A DNA stretch of 64,000 nt from Beta vulgaris subsp. vulgaris. Its lineage: Eukaryota > Streptophyta > Magnoliopsida > Caryophyllales > Amaranthaceae. Position numbers and translations under genes: made by a program. The notes beneath the pieces are model-generated. The model was not told where the DNA came from, ran no database searches, and saw nothing but the letters and a program-made list of their open reading frames with translations. Numbering within the stretch: the stretch's first letter is position 1; every line of letters starts with the position of its first letter. Location of the stretch: contig NC_079207.1 of NCBI RefSeq assembly GCF_026745355.1, positions 14,371,317 through 14,435,316 on the forward strand, given 5' to 3'. Of the stretch, positions 34,118 to 45,328 are shown one piece after another.

Positions 34118-34466
34118 GGGCCTGTTCTCCCCAGCTTATATTCAGTTCAGTTCAGTTCAGTTCAGTTCAATTCAGTTCAGTTCAGTTCAATTCAGTTCAG
34201 TTCAGTTCAATTCAGTTCAGTTCAGATCAGTTCAGTTCAGTTCAGACCAGTTCAGTTCAGTTCAGTTCAGTTCAGCTCTTGACAATACTTTTACTCTCAC
34301 ATATCACTATTCATTTCAGTTCAGTTCAATTCAGTTCAGTTCAGTTCAGATCAGTTCAGTTCAGATCAGTTCAGTTCAATTCAGTTCAGTTCAATTCAGC
34401 TCAGTTCAGTTCAATTCAGTTCAGTTCAGTTCAGTTCAGCTGTTTTTTGCCGAAGAGAACAGACCC
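34118..34466. mobile_element. TTCAG-family Harbinger-like MITE (inner copy)
   Basis: 349 bp; GGGCCTGTTCTCCCCAGC at the left, inverted GGGTCTGTTCTCTTCGGC at the right, TAA duplications at 34115-34117 and 34467-34469. The body is almost wholly TTCAG/TTCAA pentamers around a central TTTTACTCTCACATATCAC block. Confidence 0.85.
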
Positions 34467-34550
34467 TAACTCCAATAAGTTCAGTTCAGTTCAGTTCAGC
34501 TGTTTTATGCCGAAGAGAACAGGCCCTAGGAGCCAAAAAGAAAAGATTAA

Positions 34551-34724
34551 GGGCCTGTTCTCTTCGGCATAAAACAGCTGAACTGAACTGAACTGAATTG
34601 AACTGAACTGAATTGAACTGAACTGAACTGAAATGAATAGTGATATGTGAGAGTAAAAGTATTGTCAAGAGCTGAACTGAACTGAACTGAATTGAACTGA
34701 AAATAAGTTGGGGAGAACAGGCCC
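34551..34724. mobile_element. TTCAG-family Harbinger-like MITE, opposite orientation
   Basis: 174 bp; starts GGGCCTGTTCTCTTCGGC, ends (inverted) GGGCCTGTTCTCCCCAAC, TAA at 34548-34550 and 34725-34727. It keeps the central GATATGTGAGAGTAAAAG block. Confidence 0.88.
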
Positions 34725-34882
34725 TAAATGGCTAACTGTTACAGTTTACACATATGCACCTTGTAGATTTTTTTTTATATTTATTTGTTTCTTTTCCCAC
34801 CACAAATACTCATTTTAAAAATAAAAAATGTAGAGTACATGCTATCCACGAACCCATGTAAATCTTCATATAGTTTTAAAAT

Positions 34883-35543
34883 GAATTTTTTGATGAGAAT
34901 AATCCTATCTTTGAGCGATTTTTCCAAAACAGTCACGCCTTTCATAAATTTGGGAATAATCTTACCTTTGAGGTGTGTTTATTAAAAATGGACCCTTACC
35001 ATAACCTGCAAATAATGTAGGTTTTCTTTTTTCTCTCTCCTCTGCTTCTTTTCCTCCATAACCACCACCAGCTAGCCACCCCATCCCTGTAGCCCCCACC
35101 CCTACAGCCCACCCCCACCCCCACAGCAAACCGCTGTCCTCCCCCTCTATCACCCCACATCAGACTGCAGTCCCCCCCGCTATCGCCCCACGCAGCCAGC
35201 CCCCCATCCCACCCTTCGACTCTGCCTTCTTGCCTGATGGGGGTGCCGCATCGAGGAAGTGAGAGGGGAGGAGGAAAGGGTGAACGGCAATGGGAACATG
35301 GAAGAAAGGGGGAGGGGTGGCGGCGATGGGAAGAGACGAAGGCTGGGGTGGTGGGGGTGGTGGGGGTGGGGGTGGTCGGAAAAAAGTCAATATCTTATTT
35401 ACCGGTCAAACAGGTCATAGGTTAACATGACCCATTTTGAACAGACACACTTCAAAAGTGGGATTTTTTCCAAATTTATGAAAGGTGAAACTGTTTGGAA
35501 AGATCGCTCAAAAGTGAGATTATTTAAAAAAAAAAAAAAATCC
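34883..35543. mobile_element. Second MULE with GC-rich cargo (Pack-MULE candidate)
   Basis: 661 bp with inverted arms of about 100 bp (TTTGAGCGAT, CCTTTCATAAATTTGG and AAGTGTGT/AGGTGTGT blocks on both sides). The 9-bp flanks TTTTAAAAT (34874-34882) and TTTTATAAT (35544-35552) differ at one base. The interior 35040-35390 is C-rich on the plus strand, then G-rich, and yields only proline-rich ORFs of doubtful meaning. Confidence 0.72.
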
Positions 35544-36163
35544 TTTTATAATATGTTATGTCCTCACCTTCCGAGTAATAAGAGTATGTGGTATTAGTAT
35601 TAGAAGCTTGAAGAAATCAAATAGTAGTACACTGTTCAAGAAATCAAATGTTTCGCTCTATCCTATTACTATATATATTTAAATTAAATAAATTAATGGT
35701 ATCATTATTAGGTTACAAGAATTCAGGGTTTTGATCAAATTATGGGGCCGTAACATTATAAGGTAGTGGGATCGGACAATGCCCACAAGTTCGTTGTCCA
35801 CTTTATGTATGACAAACCACATGAACTGTCTCCCACTCTTTGCTTTGTACTTAAGAACATACAATACCTAAGTGGGTTCAAATTTCAATCCAATCCCATT
35901 TTTGCTTCGATTATACTACTATTTGCCTTGCCTAACTTTCTATTCAATGCTTCAACTCCTACTATATGCATATAAATTATTTCTTTTTTGTGACATAGAG
36001 CTCATATGGCTAATAATATAATTAATGGAGGTGATTTTCGAATTGGATTGTGCCTCTTAATTATTTATTCCCTGTCTACGTGAACTGATTGTACATTTGT
36101 TTTTCTTTTGTTCTCAAAGCTACATTTTCCATTAAGATCCGTATTTGGCTATTTACATACATA

Positions 36164-36396
36164 GGATGTGTTTTCCTCAACTTATTTTCAGTTCGGTTCA
36201 GTTCAATTCAGTCCAGTTCAGTTCAATTCAGTTCAACTCTGGACAATACTTTTACTCTCACATAGCACTATTCATTTCAATTCAGTTCAATTTAGCTCAA
36301 TTCAGTTCAGTCCAGCTCAGTTCAGTTCAGTTCTATTCAATTCAATTCAATCCAATTCAATTCAGTTCAACTGTTTATGCCAAAGAGAACATGCCC
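36164..36396. mobile_element. TTCAG-family Harbinger-like MITE, decayed ends
   Basis: 233 bp; left GGATGTGTTTTCCTCAACTT, right (inverted) GGGCATGTTCTCTTTGGC, ATA on both sides (36161-36163, 36397-36399), TTCAG/TTCAA body and central TTTTACTCTCACATAGCAC. Confidence 0.75.
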
Positions 36397-36399
36397 ATA

Positions 36400-37549
36400 T
36401 TTATAAATAAAAGTACTTAAGCAAATGTTTTAAAATACATATTATAGAAAAGAATCTTTACAGATTAAGAATTAAATCTAAGGGAGTAACATATAGGAGT
36501 ACTATGTAGTCTTAAACCTCTAAAAAAATTAAACAAAATGTAAGATAGTGTCAAGTAATGCTTTTTTATCTTGTTTTCTAAGCATTGAGCCGCCCATGTT
36601 ATGAGAAAAAAAAGATCTGCGTCACTAGTCACATACACTACCAAGATGACCAATGGATTTTCTGTGTTTTCTATCTTTTACTATACTCGGAAATAAAAGT
36701 AAAAAGTGGAGTATTAATTATTTTTGATATCCCTTGAAAGTAATATAAAGAAAATTATTAATAAGAATTGTAGATAAAAGACACGACTGTGAGATTCAAC
36801 TTTCAAAAAGGGTTTGCAATAATAAAAATAATAATTATAAATTATGCATATGCATGTATGGAATATGGATTGATGCCTAGAATATGATTCATATATAAAA
36901 TCTTTGCTTAACTAGAAAGTTTGATAGAGGGGTGTATGTGTGTGGGGCCTTTTTGCTTTAATTTGTTATCTATGAATTCAACAACAAAATAAATAATGCA
37001 GTGTCGGCTGTATGCCTGATGATGATAATGATGAGAAGTTAGGTCACCAACACTACATGATAAACCTAAATTATGTGCTATTTCTTTAATTATCATAAAT
37101 CAACAAGATCATGAGTAATTTGATTGTGATCTTCCAATTTCTGACTAATCTTCAAATATATATTTATATGTGTATGTGACTAATCTTACAGATCCAATCA
37201 GATGCTAAAGTGATCAACGAGTCATCTATGAATATGCATATGCACTTTCCACAACTTACATGTATATTATTCCTTGGTTTCCAAAAGAATATGCTTACCT
37301 TTTTATTTAACTTTAGATAATGTGTCTCTAGTCTCTACTAATTATTTGCTTCTAGCTCTATTATATTATCAGACTAATCGGCAATCTAAAATTGAAAAAG
37401 AGCTAGTATGGCCCTTGGACCAAATTATTGCTCATTCGATGCCAAACATCATGCTATATCAAGAGTATGAGAGAAGGTATGAATGTCAGGTAATTGAATC
37501 AGTACAATTTGGGAGCATGCTGATTATAATGTGTACTGATTGAAATTTG
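36400..37549. other. AT-rich intergenic DNA
   Basis: No supported gene or element. Confidence 0.4.
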
Positions 37550-37551
37550 TA

Positions 37552-37624
37552 CTTCCTCCGTAACATAATAACTAAAACAAATAAATAATATCCATTTGTT
37601 ATAATTATTATGTTACGGAGGAAG
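37552..37624. mobile_element. Short Stowaway MITE
   Basis: 73 bp, mostly terminal repeat: CTTCCTCCGTAACATAATAA and its inverse, TA at 37550-37551 and 37625-37626. Confidence 0.9.
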
Positions 37625-37626
37625 TA

Positions 37627-38655
37627 TATATTTGGTGACTCTCCATCATAGAGAAAGGGAAAAAAAAAAAGAAACAACTAGATATGGGACAAAGAGATAC
37701 AAATCTTGGTGTGATTTTGTTCTCTTTCAATCATTGAACATTGAATCGAACTATAGTTATTTTGGAATTTTTTGGTATCATTTACCTCATATTTGTTGAT
37801 ATATTCTCTCTACTTTATGCTCTATAAGCTTGATTATTGGTTACTCTTGAAACGTATTATTAATATATAAAAATTTGAGTGCAATAACTCTTAAATCTAT
37901 GGATAAGACATTAAAAAGTTAAATTTAATAAGGATGACCGACAATTAATTTTATTATGGAAGATTTAATCCATTAAGGAAAAAAAGTATTGGTAGCATAT
38001 CATATTGATTTATAATATATGGTCACGATTCAACTCTACTTTGTAAAATTTTCATAAAACTCTAGAGGATCCGGACCGCATATTAATTTACTTGGGTTAG
38101 TTTGAGGGTAATTTGCAAAACCCTTAACTAAACTTATGAAAATAATAGTAACAAAATATTAAATCGCAATTTGTAAGAGTCATGGATAAGAACCGAAAGT
38201 AGATATACTAAGAAAGATCTAAACACTTGTTTCAACACAAAATCATCAAATATTTTTTTCACTAAAGTAGATGTGATATAATTTGGTGGAGCTTTTTTTT
38301 TCATATTAAAAGTAGATGTGATAGGAGATAATTAGTTGCCAAAAAGGGTGTTATAAAACTAAGTGCCAAAAAGGGTGTTATAAAACTAATAAGATAATGC
38401 TGGAACCATGTCAACAATGATAGTGTTCAAACTAACTTGAAACAAATATAAAAAGAAAGTGACTAGACTCTTTTGGGATCGAAGGAGTTAGGAGTACATA
38501 ACTTCGGATGAATAATTATATTACTAAATTGCTATTTAAAAATATATTTATAGTTAATTTAAGAAAGTCTCTAAATAAAATTGTATAAGATCATTTTAAT
38601 AAAATGCAAACAAATTTTTATTTAAAACATTGATAATCTGTCCTTATAATTTTTA
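37627..38655. other. AT-rich intergenic DNA
   Basis: No gene seen. A 28-bp unit (TGCCAAAAAGGGTGTTATAA and following bases) is tandemly duplicated at about 38337-38391. Confidence 0.45.
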
Positions 38656-38657
38656 TA

Positions 38658-38842
38658 TTTGGTAAGATGAATAATCCCTGAGCTGCCATCGCACCGGGGC
38701 CACCCAGAGGCCCAAACTCTTGGAAGGAGGGGGAGTTATAAAGGGAATTTTCCTCCAAGTGCCCCTCACTTGGTGGGATCCAAACCCTAACCTTCAGATC
38801 ATGAGGTGAAATTCCTATCAAGTGAGTTAAACTAAACTTGAT
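38658..38842 (-). mobile_element. tRNA-derived SINE
   Basis: On the minus strand the head reads like a tRNA: TAGTTTAACTCACTTGATAG as an A-box region, a CCTCATGATCTGAAGG anticodon-like arm (CAT loop), then GGTTAGGGTTTGGATCCC as a B-box region. A GC-richer body follows, and the tail ends near GGGATTATTCATCTTACC. Length is about 185 bp, in the plant SINE range. TTATAAT near both ends (about 38645 and 38841) may be the TSD. There is no long poly(A) tail. Confidence 0.72.
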
Positions 38843-38849
38843 TATAATA

Positions 38850-39684
38850 TATATCAAAAATGTTGACTAATCATGAAACGGAGGACTCTATAATATGTCA
38901 ACTCCGAGGAAATTTAGGAATCATTGATTAGGCATAAGATAATTAGACAATCTTTACATGACCATGGAGTATTATAATAATAAGAAATAACTAATAATGA
39001 TGAATTGCTTCAAGCTCCTTGACTAGAGGGAAGGTGTCCTAAAGAACGAATAAATTCCAATGTATAAACAAATAAAATGCAATACTAATTGTCAATTGTG
39101 GTGATATGGCGTGCATGCGGAGTAAGATGATCGAAACAACAATTTATTAATATTATGTTGGGGTAGGTATTGTTCCAACTTTACGAGGCCATCAAACAAT
39201 TATTGACTATTAATATTAAGTTGTCGAATCCTACCCTTTATAATATTTGACACAGCCCCGATAACACACCGAAACAGTCAGCAGAATGATTACGTGAATA
39301 GTATTAGGTTATCTTAATTAATTATTCAAACGTTACTGTTGATTGTATAATTATCAAATTTCTCATGATTAGGAGATCAGAAAAAGACTATGATTATATA
39401 TTCTATATCTTCAACACCTACTTAGATTTATGTTTTCTAGTTTATACCGAAATTTCAAAGTCCATCTGGGTAGGCAGTAAGGCAATCCAGCTTCTTGCTA
39501 AAGACCTTTGTAGGTTGATGAAATTGGAAAAGACCTTTACTTTGACTAGTAAGAAATATCATAAAGTGACCAAATTATGTGGGAGGATCCGAGAATTAGT
39601 CATATCATGGATAATATGATTATATATGAATGTAATCATATAATCAAATCCTTTCCAAAAAATCATATAATTAAAATTTGCTTT
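38850..39684. other. AT-rich intergenic DNA
   Basis: No supported gene. The 84-codon ORF at 39365-39619 has no recognisable features. Confidence 0.4.
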
Positions 39685-39685
39685 T

Positions 39686-39698
39686 ATTATATATATAT

Positions 39699-39740
<42 letters not shown>
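39686..39740. repeat. (TA)n microsatellite
   Basis: Almost uninterrupted TA dinucleotides. Confidence 0.95.
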
Positions 39741-39743
<3 letters not shown>

Positions 39744-40200
39744 ATAGTTAGTACTTATAATATATAATCAACAAGTAGTTTCATTAGTATATCCCACTCC
39801 CACACTGTTCACATAAAATAGGACTGTCGTTGTCACGGACATACAATTAGACAAATAAATTATGCTCACATGAACTAGTGGAAGTGAAAAATGTTATCAT
39901 TTGTAGTATTTTTTAAGGGATATGATTTGTGTTATTTAGTGATGTACTTGTATTTAAAAAGCTATTTGAATTGCCTTTTTAATTTTAATAAAAAAAATAA
40001 AATTTATGGTTAAGAGTAACCAAAACTATATTAAAATTAGCAAGCAGCCTTAACCCTTTATTAACATTAGACGTAGAGAAAAATAAAAGTTTGCATGAAT
40101 TCAAACAAGCTAAAAATAATTGATCTTAACAACCAATAGAGTTACGATTATAAATTTTACAAATTCCGGTCTAAACGGTTAAAAGTACAAATATTTAAAA

Positions 40201-40386
40201 GGGAAAAGCTAAATGCAGCCCTTAGGGCTGCATATAAGAATCTATAAATGGAAATTATTTTGTAAAACAAGCATTAATGACCTTGATAAATGCATGCTTT
40301 TTGTCATAAATAACCAACTTTATACTAGTTTAGGAAAGATATTTAATGCTTATATGCAGCCCTAAGGGCTGCATTTAGCATTACCC
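40201..40386. mobile_element. Palindrome-ended MITE, copy 3 (best preserved)
   Basis: 186 bp with perfect 9-bp TSD TATTTAAAA (40192-40200, 40387-40395). Both ends hold an intact palindrome: GCAGCCCTTAGGGCTGC at the left and GCAGCCCTAAGGGCTGC at the right. Each sits inside a longer inverted repeat starting GGGNAANGCTAAATGCAGCC. Confidence 0.9.
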
Positions 40387-40410
40387 TATTTAAAATAACA
40401 ATAATTTTTT

Positions 40411-40581
40411 GAAAAATGATACACATAGCCCTTAGGCTATGTATAAAAAGCTTAAAATAGAAATAAAAATTTGAATCAAGCATTTATTATCTCAAATGAT
40501 GTGAAATTTTGTCATGAATTCATAAACTATTTCCATTTTAAGATATATATTTAATGCTTATATGTAGCCCTAAACATTACC
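40411..40581. mobile_element. Palindrome-ended MITE, copy 4
   Basis: 171 bp, only 24 bp from copy 3, with its own 9-bp TSD TAATTTTTT (40402-40410, 40582-40590). The left palindrome is intact (ATAGCCCTTAGGCTAT-like); the right one has lost its outer half. Confidence 0.85.
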
Positions 40582-40590
40582 TAATTTTTT

Positions 40591-41652
40591 TACGACATCC
40601 AAAAAAATGTAAACATTGTATTGTATTATAGGATAGAGGTGGTAAAAAAACCAAGGGAGCTAAAAACGACTTTACCAATTCAACCAGCCAACCAGGTAAC
40701 ATGCATCCACAAATAATTTGCATGTTCCTTTTTAGGAGAAACTTCTTATTTTCTCATTAGGAGAGACAAAGAAAGAGCAAATACTAATAAACATCTTATC
40801 AAGATAAGAAATTTAGAATAACATTGGTGGTAGACTAGTGGTTGGAATTCAAATCCGTACTCTTTCTAGAAATTAAAGTATAGCGACTTAAATAATTATA
40901 CCAGCTTAACCTTTACCTAATCAATGGTAAGGTGTATCACCCGTGACGAATGACGGCTATCTTACAAGCCATGCATTATCCATCCATCCATCCATATATG
41001 ATGGGAACTCGTGTTGCTTGGAAATTATGCAATCTGTCAACTAGCACATGAAAATAGACTAATTAATGGAACCACCTTTGACGGTTTCTCCAACCATTAT
41101 AATTTTAACAAGAATATGAAAAAAGGGTTTTCCAACTTCTAATTCCGTCAAATAAAACACAGTTCAAAATAAATAATAATAATAATATAATTTTTTTTCC
41201 TTTTAATGTATGACTATAGTGGTTTAGGTTTACATTAGTTTCTTTGAAATGATTATAGTAGACTAGTAGTAGTTGAGAGTTTGAGACCGTACCAAATGCA
41301 AGAAGAATGTAAATTGGAATTGACTTTGACACTAAGATTTGGTCAAAGGATATGCCTTTGAAATGATGATTTATAATAATTACTAGTTAGCCACTAGTCC
41401 AGATATATTAGGTGCTTATCAATCTAGTTCTACCAAATATAATGTAGTAATTGGAAACTAGATGGTACTTACTATTCGCCTAGCTCTAAGAAGGAGCAAG
41501 AGGCATCAATATTTTCAGCATGGCAGTTCTTATGTAAATATTTAGTGTTGTGCAGATAGAGACTAGAATTTGAACTAGAATCGGATTGAAATGGATATAA
41601 TTTTTATAGTTTTTTGGTTTTAAAAAAATCATGTAGTGTTGTGCAAATAGAG
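40591..41652. other. AT-rich intergenic DNA
   Basis: No supported gene. A short CATC tetramer run lies near 40980. Confidence 0.4.
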
Positions 41653-41657
41653 ACTAG

Positions 41658-42416
41658 TGTAAGTTCTATTGACTATCAATCTAAGAATAATATCAAACAA
41701 TAATAGAATATCAAATAATAAAGCAGGAAATAACACACCAGAACTTTTACGTGGAAACCCAAGAACTGGGAGAAAAACCACGAATATGCACTAGGAATCG
41801 ATGAATATTCAAGAAAGATTACAAAAAACCGCTCAAGAACTCTCTCTATAGCTTTTTCTCTCTCTAATCTGTGAATAATGATGAATAATACAATGAAAGG
41901 CGTATTAGGGCACCTATTTATACCCCCTCGAGAAAACCGCGTTTTCGAATCGAAAACGGCCCAAAACAGACCCCGCCCGATCGGGCGCTTAACGCTCGAA
42001 GAATTTTGCTCCCGGGCCCGATCGGGCAACGAACGCCCGTGTCGTAATTCGGCCTGCCGCCCGATCGGGCGAGATGGCCCGATGCCATCGGGCGAGCCAA
42101 CACGAGCTGCCAAACTGCCCAGTTTCACGTTTCGTTGCGGGCCCGATCGGGCTCCCTCGCCCAACCCGATCGGGCGAGACTTAAAACAGCCATAACTTCT
42201 TCGTTTCTTATTGGAATTGGGCATATGACCTATCGTTGGAAAGATCTCGGAACAAGCTATCACCTCCACTTTGAATCACCTCAAAATCATTTATAAATTA
42301 AAAGATATGTCCATTCAAAGTTCGCCTTATGCCCAATATGACGTTTTCCCTTTACGCAACCTCATCTCCACACCCATACACCTCCATGAGCTCCATATAA
42401 TACCATATACCCAACA
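41658..42416 (-). repeat. 3' LTR of the gag-only copia
   Basis: 759 bp. It contains a TATAAATA box on the minus strand (41915-41922) and a GC-rich block (41968-42178) with repeated GCCCGATCGGGC-type palindromes. Confidence 0.93.
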
Positions 42417-42427
42417 ATCTCCCACTT
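42417..42427 (-). other. Polypurine tract
   Basis: AAGTGGGAGAT on the minus strand, directly before the 3' LTR; the standard copia form. Confidence 0.88.
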
Positions 42428-43482
42428 GGAGATAGGTGTAAGTGAAGAAAACTTCATACCTTCATCATCCTCTCATTCATCATCCTACACACAACTCCCA
42501 CTGCAAAAGCAATCTCTAGTCGTGTCCAAACCATGACATACATCAAGCATCCCATGACAACATTTCCTCTACACCAAGGAAACTAACGTTGAAGTTTGCA
42601 CCAACTCCAATTCAAAAGACATCAAAGTCTACACCGACTTTGATATTAATGACTAACCTCCAAATCATTGCACCATCACTCCATGAACCTACACACCCTC
42701 CTACCCGGAGGTCGGATCACCTTAGAGACAAGCACAACCAAATGAAGATCCCTTCCTCTACAACTAAAGAAGATAATCACTTCCTCTCCAACCAAAGAAG
42801 CACATTAAAGTCTCATCAAACTTCAATAAAATTAATTGCCACCTAAGCCAAAGAAGCTTCTCATTTTTCTAAAAGCAAACTCACATTGCTCCCACTCGAA
42901 CAATACACCCTTTGTTCCACTTAGAATTTCCGGCACATCATGCTTGTGTACCGTCCTTCACCTTGTGCGCTTACCGGTCAATTTGCCACCGAGATACCGC
43001 TTCACCACGGTTCTCATCCCTTTGCCCACTATCGATAGTTTTCCGACCAAACGACACTTTACATGAAGTTCTCATCCCAATCCCGGGCCCCTTCACTGTG
43101 CTCCCCATGGTGTAAAGTGTTCCACTTCTTGTCCCACGAGCTATGATCATAGCTCCCTTGACAATCTTCCAAGAACCGCCATCAAACACAACCTTGTAAC
43201 CCGATGTAGCAAGTTGGGCTACCGATATCAAGCTTTTCTTCAACCTTGGGATAAACTTGACATTCTTCAACTCCAACGAGCCACCATGAGTGATTTCACA
43301 CTCACATCACCTTTCCCCATGACTTCCACTGCCTTGCCATCCGCAAGGTAGACCTTTTCAAGTTTTCCGGATTTGAAATTCCGAAACACTCCTTGCATGG
43401 TGAGGAATGATGAGAAGAACCCGAATCCAAGACCCATGATCCCGAGCACCCAACCAACTCTTCTGATCATCCATGCTTACCA
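42428..43482 (-). pseudogene. Copia protease/pre-integrase remnant
   Basis: Fragments in shifting frames downstream of gag. WVLG-type and YLADGKAVEVMGKGDVSV sequence (43470-43267) matches the copia protease zone. FIPRLKKSLISVAQLATSGYK with the following GGSWKIVKGA (43276 down) matches the gag-pre-integrase block. 42428-42970 has no recognisable coding. The usual aspartic protease DSG is not readable without frame changes. Confidence 0.72.
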
Positions 43483-44311
43483 TCAAAGCATCGGAATCGT
43501 ACTCGAAATCAAGTTAGTTGATGCTTCTTCTTCATCATCACTTTCTTGAACCTTCTTCTTCCCTTTCCCATTCACTTTCTTAGGACAATCTCTCTTTAAA
43601 TGTCCTTCATTACCACACCCCCAACAAGTAACACTAGCCCTGCCTTTTGACTTACTCCGGTCCCCCTTTGACTCCGATTTTCCCTGAAAGTTCCTCCCTT
43701 TTCCCCTCCCTCTACCTTCTGCACTGTATGCTCCAGATGATTCTCCACTCTCCTTCCTTCGAATGCTCTCACTCAAAATCAGATCACGGACAACATCATA
43801 AACCAATTTCTCTTTACCAGAGGAATTACTAACAGCAGTTACAACAGTTTCCCAAGCAGTAGGTAAGAGGACAACAAAATTAGGGCTTTCACTTCATCCT
43901 CAAAGACAATATTAACCGAAGATAACTGACTTATTAACGAATTAAATTCATTGATATGTTCAGCAGCTGAACTACCATTATTCATCTCTAAATCAAATAA
44001 ACGGCGCATCAGATCAGATATACCTTATTCATTGCTGAGGGCTTCTCATACATATTTGACAGTGCTTTGATCAATCCCGCCGTTGTTTTGATATCCTTGA
44101 CATTGAACGCCACAGTCCGAGCCAATGTCAAACGCACCACCGCTAGTGCCTGTCTATCCAGTACCTTCCACTTAGCCTCTTCAATGTCAGCTGGCTTTTC
44201 AGAAAAAGGTTGATACAGATTTTTCTGATATAAGATGTCTTCTATTTGCATCTTCCAACATCAAAAATCTGTCCCATCAAACTTCTCAATTCTAATCTTT
44301 GAATCCTCCAT
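43483..44311 (-). pseudogene. Copia gag with CCHC zinc knuckle
   Basis: Starts MEDSKIRIEKFDGTDF (ATG at 44311), then one in-frame TGA near 44262, the capsid-like WKMQIEDILYQKNLYQPF and LARTVAFNVKDIKTTAG blocks (44251-44009), a frame change, and a basic Gly/Arg/Ser region leading to the knuckle CWGCGNEGHLKRDC at 43585-43626. It ends with an acidic tail near 43483. This is the UBN2-type gag of plant copia elements. The stop and frame break make it non-functional as it stands. Confidence 0.82.
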
Positions 44312-44348
44312 TGTTAATTATTCTAGATCTAGACAATAATCAAACCTA

Positions 44349-44361
44349 GCTCTTGATACCA
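44349..44361 (-). other. Primer-binding site
   Basis: TGGTATCAAGAGC on the minus strand, two bases inside the 5' LTR; complementary to initiator methionine tRNA with the common extra A. Confidence 0.88.
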
Positions 44362-44363
44362 CT

Positions 44364-45121
44364 TGTAAGTTCTATTGACTATCAATCTAAGAATAATATC
44401 AAATAATAATAGAATATCAAATAATAAAGCAGGAAAGAACACACCAGAACTTTTACGTGGAAACCCAAGAACTGGGAGAAAAACCACGAATATGCACTAG
44501 GAATCGATGAATATTCAAGAAAGATTACAAAAAAGCGCTCAAGAACTCTCTCTATAGCTTTTTCTCTCTCTAATCTGTGAATAATGATGAATAATACAAT
44601 AAAAGGCGTATTAGGGCACTTATTTATACCCCCTCGAGAAAACCGCATTTTCGGATCGAAAACGGCCCAAAACAGACCCCGCCCGATCGGGCGCTTAACG
44701 CTCGAAGAATTTTGCTCCCGTGCCCGATCGGGCAACGAACGCCCGTGTCGTAATTCGGCCTGCCGCCCGATCGGGCGAGATGGCCCGATGCCATTGAGCG
44801 AGCCAACACGAGCTGCCAAACTGCCCAGTTTCACATTTCGTTGCGGGCCCGATCGGGCTCCCTCGCCCAACCCGATCGGGCGAGACTTAAAACAGCCATA
44901 ACTTCTTCGTTTCTTATGGAATTGGGCATATGACCTATCGTTGGAAATCTCTCGGAACAAGCTATCACCTGCACTTTGAATCACCTCAAAATCATTTATA
45001 GATTAAAAGATATGTCCATTCAAAGTTCGCCTTATGCCCAATATGACGTTTTCCCTTTACGCAACCTCATCTCCACACCCATACACCTCCATGAGCTCCA
45101 TATAATACCATATACCCAACA
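44364..45121 (-). repeat. 5' LTR of the gag-only copia
   Basis: 758 bp, about 98% identical by eye to 41658-42416, with TATAAATA at 44621-44628 (minus strand) and the same CCCGATCGGG-rich block (44680-44885). Confidence 0.93.
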
Positions 45122-45328
45122 ACTAGAATTTGAACTAGAATCGGAATGATATGGATATAATTATTATAGTTTTTTGGTTTTGAAAAACTCATGGTTAAAG
45201 ATAGAGTTTAAAAGTTAGAAAGTTATAAGCCTAAAAACCTAATCTTTATTGTTGGAGGATTATTATCTTTACAATTATTAAATTTTAATGTATCTAAGTT
45301 ATAAATATGTTTAAATTTAAGCAATTTG

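Larger units (their letters stand above)
33144..34526. mobile_element. TTCAG-family Harbinger-like element, expanded and self-invaded
   Basis: Left end GGGTCTGTTTTCCCTAGCTT follows TAA at 33141-33143. The right end (inverted GGGCCTGTTCTCTTCGGC) closes at 34526, before TAG. Inner TTCAG runs and a CTCCAATAAGTTCAG word appear on both sides. A complete younger member (34118-34466) is inserted in its right part, and its middle has grown by ATT microsatellites. The mismatch of the third TSD base leaves the outer borders less certain. Confidence 0.6.
41658..45121 (-). mobile_element. Young gag-only Ty1/copia element
   Basis: 3464-bp LTR element on the minus strand with 758-759-bp LTRs (TGTTGGGTATATGG to GAACTTACA), 5-bp TSD ACTAG (41653-41657, 45122-45126), a primer-binding site and a polypurine tract. 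The internal region is only about 1.95 kb: gag and a damaged protease/pre-integrase piece, with no integrase core, reverse transcriptase or RNase H. By eye the LTRs differ at about 16 places (about 2%). It therefore moved with help from another element or lost pol afterwards. Confidence 0.94.

Noticed and set aside
34279..34572. 97-codon Ser/Val/Gln/Phe-repeat ORF
   Set aside because: It is the translation of TTCAG pentamers in a MITE; similar ORFs occur at 36145, 36168, 59638 and 59872. No protein evidence.
39365..39619. 84-codon ORF
   Set aside because: No recognisable domain; isolated in repeat-poor AT-rich DNA.
41676..42269. 197-codon ORF in the copia LTR (and its twin at 44382-44984)
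   Set aside because: It lies wholly in the LTR and reads through the CCCGATCGGG array in both strands; most likely incidental.
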